Below, in pieces: positions 7,831-11,269 of a stretch of DNA of 11,269 bases. The position numbers and the translations under genes are program-made. The notes under the pieces are model-generated. The model saw nothing but the letters and a program-made list of their open reading frames with translations, did not search any database and was not told where the DNA came from. How positions within the stretch are numbered: position 1 is the first letter of the stretch; each line of letters starts with the position of its first letter. The stretch lies in the NCBI GenBank assembly GCA_038125725.1, contig JAYPEK010000080.1:1-11269 (forward strand), in the 5' to 3' direction. The stretch is from TMED8 sp038125725. Its GTDB lineage: Bacteria > Pseudomonadota > Alphaproteobacteria > Rhodospirillales > Casp-alpha2.

Positions 7831-7857
7831 CGGGGCGCGGTGGAAAACCGTGCCCCG
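7831..7857 (+). terminator. Strong hairpin after eno
   Basis: CGGGGCGCGGT (7831-7841) pairs with ACCGTGCCCCG (7847-7857) over 11 bp with one G-U, around a GGAAA loop, 12 bases after the eno stop. No T-run follows, so it is either a terminator without a U-tract, a partial terminator, or a 3'-end stabiliser of the eno mRNA. Confidence 0.6.
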
Positions 7858-7921
7858 ATCCGCTAGGGTCGAGGCAGGCCCGAGGAGACCCGGCGAGGGG
7901 ACAACCATAGGCGAGGTCACC

Positions 7922-8449
7922 ATGTCCGCGCCCAGCGACACGACGACGACCGAACTCGGCGACGACGCGGACCTGCCGCGGCCGTTCCGCTCGGTGTACG
8001 CCTACTGGCGCGAACAGCGCGCCGGCGGCGCGGCGGGGCCGGGTGTCGACGATTTCCATCTGGATGAACTGGACCCGAAAATCCTGCCCTGGTCGGTGCT
8101 CGTCGATGTTATCGGTGAACCGCTGGATTTCCGCTTTCGTTTCTGGGGCACCGAACGCTCCAACCTGATCGGCGAGGAGTTGACCGGCAAGACCACCGCC
8201 GCCATCCCGACCGCCTACATGCGCGACGCCAACCGCCGCGAATACGCCAACGTGGTGGCGCGGCGGCTTCCGGCGCTCTGCGACACGCCGGTGACCACCA
8301 CGACCGGCCGCGAGACCGTTTTCCAATCCATGCGCCTGCCGCTATTCGGGCCGGACGGCCATGTCGCCCGGATTTTCTCGGCCATGAACTACGAACAGAT
8401 CAACGACGTCAGCTACGAGTACTACGGCACTCTGCGCACAGCCGGCTAG
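7922..8449 (+). CDS. PAS_5-type domain protein of unknown function
   Basis: The 175-residue soluble protein consists almost wholly of one PAS-like fold. The pattern resembles the PAS_5 (PF07310) family, common in Rhodospirillales and relatives: VYAYWREQRAGG (25-36), LDELDPKILPWSVLVDVI (47-64), DFRFRFWGTERSNLIGEELTGK (69-90), and QSMRLPLFGPDGHVARIFSAMNYEQ (135-159). No kinase, cyclase, HTH or membrane segment is attached, so any signalling partner is separate. The ATG at 7922 has GAGG about 5 bases upstream. The ORF opens further upstream at a GTG, but that part overlaps the post-eno hairpin. There are 103 bases to eno and 116 to ftsB. Family assignment is from memory; function is unknown. Confidence 0.75.
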   Translation: MSAPSDTTTTELGDDADLPRPFRSVYAYWREQRAGGAAGPGVDDFHLDELDPKILPWSVLVDVIGEPLDFRFRFWGTERSNLIGEELTGKTTAAIPTAYMRDANRREYANVVARRLPALCDTPVTTTTGRETVFQSMRLPLFGPDGHVARIFSAMNYEQINDVSYEYYGTLRTAG

Positions 8450-8480
8450 GGGCGGACCTGGCCGCCGGCGGCGGCGATTC

Positions 8481-8496
8481 GTAACCCCTTGTTAAC
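8481..8496. promoter_or_regulatory. Possible CtrA-like site upstream of ftsB
   Basis: GTAA, seven bases, then TTAAC (8492-8496) matches 8 of 9 fixed positions of the alphaproteobacterial CtrA consensus TTAA-N7-TTAAC. It lies 70 bases before the ftsB ATG. The rest of the 116-base spacer holds a GC-only hairpin (8461-8475) just after the PAS gene and no clear sigma70 promoter. A chance match is quite possible. Confidence 0.25.
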
Positions 8497-8562
8497 GCCT
8501 GGGCGCGTATCTTGGTTTTGGGTTTGGGACTGTGGATTGATCGTCGAGGCAATCCGTGGTTC

Positions 8563-8584
8563 GTCATGTCATTTTTTCATGACA
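8563..8584 (+). other. Hairpin over the proposed ftsB start codon
   Basis: Two mutually exclusive 6-bp stems can form here: GTCATG (8563-8568) with CATGAC (8578-8583), or TGTCAT (8567-8572) with ATGACA (8579-8584). Both cover the ATG at 8566 or the bases right after it, with T-rich loops. No good ribosome site precedes that ATG. The element may limit initiation, or point to a downstream start at TTG 8596. Confidence 0.35.
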
Positions 8585-8892
8585 CAGGTAATAGGTTGAA
8601 GGCTCTCGCCGTCCCGCTGTTCGGGGTGACGGTGACGGTCTATTTCGCCTTTCATATCTTCCATGGCGAGCGCGGCCTGCTGGCCTGGTGGAAACTGCAG
8701 AAACAGGTCATCCGTGCCGAAGCCACGGCCGAAACCATTGAGGCCAGGCGCAGCCACCTGGAAAACCAGGTGCGGCTGCTCAACCCCGGCAGCCTCGATC
8801 CCGACATGCTCGAAGAACGCGCGCGGCTGATGCTGAACTACGGCCTCGCCGACGAAGTGGTCATTCTTGATCCAGAAAGGAGAGACAGATGA
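8566..8892 (+). CDS. ftsB: Septum formation initiator family protein (FtsB/DivIC-like)
   Basis: FtsB is a small bitopic divisome protein that acts with FtsL and FtsQ. The 108 residues have a short cytoplasmic start, one membrane segment (about 13-33) followed by GERGL, a coiled-coil stretch (about 38-72, with LENQVRLL) and the LLNPGSLDPDMLEERARLMLNYGLADEVVI tail typical of alphaproteobacterial members. Position between eno and pdhA agrees with the usual order in the class. The start is uncertain: ATG 8566 lies in a hairpin without a ribosome site. TTG 8596 has AGGT 6 bases upstream and would give 98 residues. The TGA stop overlaps the next ATG as ATGA. Confidence 0.88.
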   Translation: MSFFHDTGNRLKALAVPLFGVTVTVYFAFHIFHGERGLLAWWKLQKQVIRAEATAETIEARRSHLENQVRLLNPGSLDPDMLEERARLMLNYGLADEVVILDPERRDR

Positions 8893-9380
8893 ACGCCCCT
8901 TTTGAAACCCTGGCGGAGAACCTTGAGCCGCCGTTCGTCGCCGCCATCATCGGCGACACCGCCATCGTCGAACACCTGACGGAATGCGAACGCCGGCCGT
9001 CCGACGAGATGGTCAGCCTGGCGCCGGCGCAGGCCGGCTTTCTCGGACTCGAGACCACGCGCGACGACAAGGGGCGCTGGATCTCCGTTTCCTACTGGCG
9101 CGACATGGCCGCCTTCAACCACTGGCGAGATGCCTGTGCCGCCAAGATGGCCGAGTTGTTTCCCGAGGCGCCGCTGGAAAGCCTCTGCCATATCCGCGTC
9201 GCCAACGTCGAGGAGCCGGTGCAGCCGCAGCGCGCCCGTCACCTGAAAGCAGACGAGCCGGTGCCGACCAGCCACGTCGCCCATGAGGGGCGCCAACGCA
9301 TGGTCTCCGAAGGGCGCAAGCGCCTGACCAACATCTTTCCTTCCATCGCGGGGTTGCTCGGCCATGTCCATGCTCGTTGA
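8889..9380 (+). CDS. Antibiotic biosynthesis monooxygenase (ABM)-like, dimeric alpha-beta barrel protein
   Basis: The 163-residue soluble protein is of unknown function. The core FVAAIIGD (16-23), then QAGFLGLETTRDDKGRWISVSYWRDMAAFNHWRD (48-81), resembles ABM-type ferredoxin-like proteins: a strand, then GF-x-G, a strand with YWR, then a helix with WR. Such proteins form dimers and include heme-degrading oxygenases and many uncharacterised members. I do not see a clear heme-oxygenase triad. The C-terminal 50 residues, about 114-163, are basic and unlike the core. AAAGGAGA (8876-8883) gives a strong ribosome site, and the ATG overlaps the ftsB stop as ATGA. The fold call is moderate; the function is not inferred. 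Confidence 0.65.
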   Translation: MNAPFETLAENLEPPFVAAIIGDTAIVEHLTECERRPSDEMVSLAPAQAGFLGLETTRDDKGRWISVSYWRDMAAFNHWRDACAAKMAELFPEAPLESLCHIRVANVEEPVQPQRARHLKADEPVPTSHVAHEGRQRMVSEGRKRLTNIFPSIAGLLGHVHAR

Positions 9381-9717
9381 TCTTGAAAAGCCCGCTTTCT
9401 ATACCGCCGTCTACATGACGCCGGCCGAAGGCATGGACCCCGGTCTCTATTCCGAGGCCGCCTCCACCCTGGTCTCGACCGCCATGCTGCTGTCGGGTTT
9501 CGTCGGCGTCGCCGACGACGACGCGGAGCGCGACCGCACGGTCAAGATCGTCTACTGGCGCACCTACCACGCCATGCGCGCCTGGCGCCGCACGGCGCGC
9601 GACCTGTTGCCGCACCGCATCGACATCGACGACTGCGTCGCGTCCGAGGGCTGCCATTGGCAGTGGTTCGGCGACCGCGACCTCTCACGCAATCTGCCGA
9701 GACGGCACGCCGCATAA
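9364..9717 (+). CDS. Second ABM-like dimeric alpha-beta barrel protein
   Basis: The 117-residue soluble protein overlaps the 3' end of the preceding gene by 17 bases and shares its layout: AFYTAVYMTP (11-20), SGFVGVADDDAERDRTVKIVYWRTYHAMRAWRR (44-76) against GFLGLETTRDDKGRWISVSYWRDMAAFNHWR in its neighbour. The common GF-x-G, YWR and WR spacing suggests diverged tandem paralogues that could pair as a heterodimer. It ends with a distinctive CHWQWFGDRDL segment. The start at 9364 (MSMLVD) has only a weak G-run about 10 bases upstream, so translation probably relies on coupling; Met at 9370 is an alternative. An AT-rich spacer follows before pdhA. Function is unknown. Confidence 0.65.
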   Translation: MSMLVDLEKPAFYTAVYMTPAEGMDPGLYSEAASTLVSTAMLLSGFVGVADDDAERDRTVKIVYWRTYHAMRAWRRTARDLLPHRIDIDDCVASEGCHWQWFGDRDLSRNLPRRHAA

Positions 9718-9882
9718 TAATTAACTTAATAATAGTTATGTTATGAAGAAAGGTGCCACGTTGAGCGCGAAACGGCACCGATTTCAGTTGCAGTTTTAAC
9801 CGATCTTTCCTAGTTTGCCGGAAATGCATTGCCGGTTCGCCGGTCCGCATGACCACGCTGAAGGCGATTTAGGGAGATCACC
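9718..9882 (+). promoter_or_regulatory. AT-rich leader region upstream of pdhA
   Basis: The first 35 bases (9715-9750) are nearly all A/T, in sharp contrast to the surroundings, and could be a promoter or UP-like element. No good -35/-10 pair stands out. A hairpin follows: GGTGCC (9752-9757) with GGCACC (9774-9779), extended by GTT/AAC across a 2-base bulge, with an 8-base loop. A TTTT at 9795-9798 is too far away for a classical terminator. GCCGG occurs three times between 9817 and 9842. AGGGAG (9871-9876) is the pdhA ribosome site. Confidence 0.45.
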
Positions 9883-10923
9883 ATGGCGAAATCACCGAAG
9901 TCCTCCACGACTCCAGCCGCCAAACGCGCGCCGCGCCGCAAGGCGGCCACCAAACCGGAAGTCACGCCCGACGAACTCATCCAATATTATGAGCAGATGC
10001 TGCTGATCCGCCGCTTCGAAGAGAAGGCGGGACAGCTTTACGGCATGGGCCTGATCGGCGGCTTCTGCCATCTCTACATCGGCCAGGAGGCCGTCGTCGT
10101 CGGCATGCAGGCGGCGGCGAACCCCGTCGACACGGTCGTCACCAGCTACCGCGACCACGGCCACATGCTGGCCTGCGGCATGGATCCGAAAGGTGTCATG
10201 GCCGAGCTGACCGGCCGGCGCGGCGGCTACTCCAAGGGCAAGGGCGGCTCCATGCACATGTTCAGCCGCGAGAAGAACTTCTATGGCGGCCACGGCATCG
10301 TCGGCGCGCAGATGCCGATCGGCACCGGGCTCGCCTTCGCCCACAAGTTCAAGGAAGACGGCGGCGTCTGCCACGCCTATTGCGGCGATGGTGCAATTAA
10401 CCAAGGCCAGGTTTACGAGGCCTTCAACATGGCCAGCCTGTGGAAGCTGCCGGTGATCTACGTCATCGAGAACAACAAGTACGGCATGGGCACCTCCATC
10501 GAGCGCGCCTCGGCCGTCGTCGATCTCGCCGACCGCGGCAAGTCCTTCGCCATTCCCGGCAAGCAAGTCAACGGCATGGACGTCACCGAGGTGCGCGCCG
10601 CCGCCGAGGAGGCCTCCGAATGGTGCCGCTCCGGCAAGGGGCCGTTCATTCTCGAGATGAAGACCTACCGCTACCGCGGCCACTCCATGTCGGACCCGGC
10701 CAAGTACCGCTCCAAGGAGGAAGTCTCCAAGGTGCGCCAGGAAACCGACCCCATCGATACGCTGCGCGAACGCATCCTTGGCAGTTCCGTCGCCGACGAG
10801 GCACGGCTCAAAGAGATCGACCGCGAGGTCAAGGTATTGGTCACGGCAGCGGCGGAATACGCCCAGCAAAGCCCAGAACCCGACGTATCCGAGCTTTTCA
10901 CGGACATTCTGGTCGAGGCCTGA
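9883..10923 (+). CDS. pdhA: Pyruvate dehydrogenase E1 component, alpha subunit
   Basis: E1 alpha works with E1 beta to decarboxylate pyruvate on thiamine diphosphate and pass the acetyl group to lipoyl E2. The 346 residues begin with a Lys/Ala/Pro-rich tail of about 27 residues. Next comes the E1 alpha domain with QMLLIRRFEEKAGQLYG, GFCHLYIGQEAV, TSYRDHGHMLACG, and KGGSMHMFS. The TPP-binding motif starts at GDG (168-170) and ends at ENN (196-198). The loop YRYRGHSMSDPAKYR (262-276) corresponds to the phosphorylation loop of mitochondrial E1. AGGGAG lies 6 bases before the ATG. The start of the lipoyl-domain gene follows 31 bases after the stop. The E1 alpha/E1 beta heterotetramer form is typical of alphaproteobacteria. 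Confidence 0.97.
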   Translation: MAKSPKSSTTPAAKRAPRRKAATKPEVTPDELIQYYEQMLLIRRFEEKAGQLYGMGLIGGFCHLYIGQEAVVVGMQAAANPVDTVVTSYRDHGHMLACGMDPKGVMAELTGRRGGYSKGKGGSMHMFSREKNFYGGHGIVGAQMPIGTGLAFAHKFKEDGGVCHAYCGDGAINQGQVYEAFNMASLWKLPVIYVIENNKYGMGTSIERASAVVDLADRGKSFAIPGKQVNGMDVTEVRAAAEEASEWCRSGKGPFILEMKTYRYRGHSMSDPAKYRSKEEVSKVRQETDPIDTLRERILGSSVADEARLKEIDREVKVLVTAAAEYAQQSPEPDVSELFTDILVEA

Positions 10924-10954
10924 GGGCCCGCCGGCAAGGGAGAGACATAGAGAC

Positions 10955-11269
10955 ATGGCCATTCAGGTATTAATGCCGGCGCTGTCGCCGACCATGACCG
11001 AAGGCACCATCGCCAAGTGGATGAAGGCCGAGGGCGACGCCGTCGCCTCGGGCGACGTGCTGTGCGAAATCGAAACCGACAAGGCGACCATGGAAGTGGA
11101 AGCCGTCGACGAGGGTACACTCGGTAAGATCCTCATTGCCGAGGGCACCGAGGGCGTCGCGGTCAACACCCCGATCGCGGTGATCCTCGAAGAGGGCGAG
11201 GACGCCAGCGCCGCCGACGCCACGCCGGCGCCCGCAACCGCCGCACCGGCGGAAGCCCCGGCGCCGGCC
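10955..11269 (+). CDS. pdhB: Pyruvate dehydrogenase E1 beta with N-terminal lipoyl domain (3' end outside window)
   Basis: The first 105 residues are visible. They form a lipoyl domain (about 1-80) with MPALSPTMTEGTIAKW and the lipoylation motif ETDKATMEVE, where Lys43 should carry the lipoyl group. An Ala/Pro-rich linker begins near residue 90. In alphaproteobacteria the gene after pdhA is usually pdhB, whose E1 beta starts with such a lipoyl domain. The visible part would also fit the E2 gene pdhC, so the call rests on gene order. An AAGGGAGA ribosome site lies about 11 bases before the ATG. It is presumably co-transcribed with pdhA, with pdhC and lpd expected beyond the window. Confidence 0.82.
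   Translation, partial: MAIQVLMPALSPTMTEGTIAKWMKAEGDAVASGDVLCEIETDKATMEVEAVDEGTLGKILIAEGTEGVAVNTPIAVILEEGEDASAADATPAPATAAPAEAPAPA

Noticed and set aside
6448..7941. 497-codon open frame antisense to eno
   Set aside because: It mirrors the eno codons, as expected in high-GC DNA, and has low-complexity Val/Asp/Gly/Leu composition with no family motif. eno explains the region.
8461..8475. GCCGCC/GGCGGC stem after the PAS gene as a terminator
   Set aside because: It is a short GC-only repeat in GC-rich DNA with no T-run, so not strong enough to call.
8512..8565. Longer FtsB start (MVLGLGLWIDRRG)
   Set aside because: It begins at a non-ATG codon without a ribosome site and does not look like the short cytoplasmic start of the family.
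9695..9707. TGCCG-AGA-CGGCA hairpin in the end of the second ABM-like gene
   Set aside because: It has only 5 bp, lies inside codons, and is followed by no T-run at a useful distance.
9735..9747. Zur-like GTTATGTTATGAA upstream of pdhA
   Set aside because: The right arm departs from ATAAC at two positions, and the surrounding DNA is so AT-rich that such a match is expected by chance.
9892..10962. 356-codon open frame antisense to pdhA
   Set aside because: It is a shadow of a well-supported gene and shows no domain of its own.
10955..11269. Reading the last gene as E2 (pdhC)
   Set aside because: The lipoyl domain alone does not decide, but direct adjacency to pdhA favours pdhB in this group. 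The uncertainty is noted in the entry.

Overview
The window looks like the chromosome of a high-GC alphaproteobacterium, most likely Rhodospirillales-like (the order is an inference). The reasons are: the gene order pyrG-kdsA ... eno ... ftsB-pdhA-pdhB, which is a familiar alphaproteobacterial core arrangement; a lipoyl domain at the N-terminus of the gene after pdhA; a PAS_5-type protein; and GC-rich codon use throughout. No rRNA, tRNA, IS element, phage gene or CRISPR array was seen.

Layout. Positions 1-1415 (+): the 3' part of pyrG (CTP synthase glutaminase domain), then kdsA for KDO synthesis, with metal-ligand residues typical of the metal-dependent class. Positions 1431-4709: a zinc-uptake locus. 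znuC-znuB-zur run on the minus strand as an overlapping operon, and znuA runs divergently on the plus strand. The 168-bp divergent spacer holds two palindromic Zur-box-like sites. ZnuA has a His-rich loop and ZnuC has a His-rich C-terminal tail. Positions 4714-6410 (-): a YadG/YadH-type ABC-2 exporter whose two genes overlap by ATGA. It converges on znuA, and both stop codons lie inside one inverted repeat. Positions 6544-7818 (+): eno, followed by a strong hairpin. Positions 7922-8449 (+): a small PAS_5-type protein. Positions 8566-9717 (+): ftsB, then two small proteins resembling the ABM/dimeric alpha-beta barrel fold. All three genes overlap end to end. Positions 9883-11269 (+): pdhA and the start of pdhB (cut by the window), behind an AT-rich spacer.

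How the genes fit together. The core genes cover CTP supply, KDO for lipopolysaccharide, glycolysis, divisome assembly and pyruvate dehydrogenase. The zinc locus is a self-contained module: Zur should sense zinc and repress both znuA and its own znuCB-zur operon. This module and the ABC-2 exporter sit between kdsA and eno, which are often close together in alphaproteobacteria, so they look like an insertion into a conserved core.

Most of the window is ordinary. The points most worth checking are: an in-frame A-AAA-AAG slippery heptamer in the His-rich loop of znuA, where a -1 shift would give a truncated zinc-binding protein; the uncharacterised ABM-like pair translationally coupled to ftsB; and several structured intergenic elements. 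I see no convincing wholly new system.
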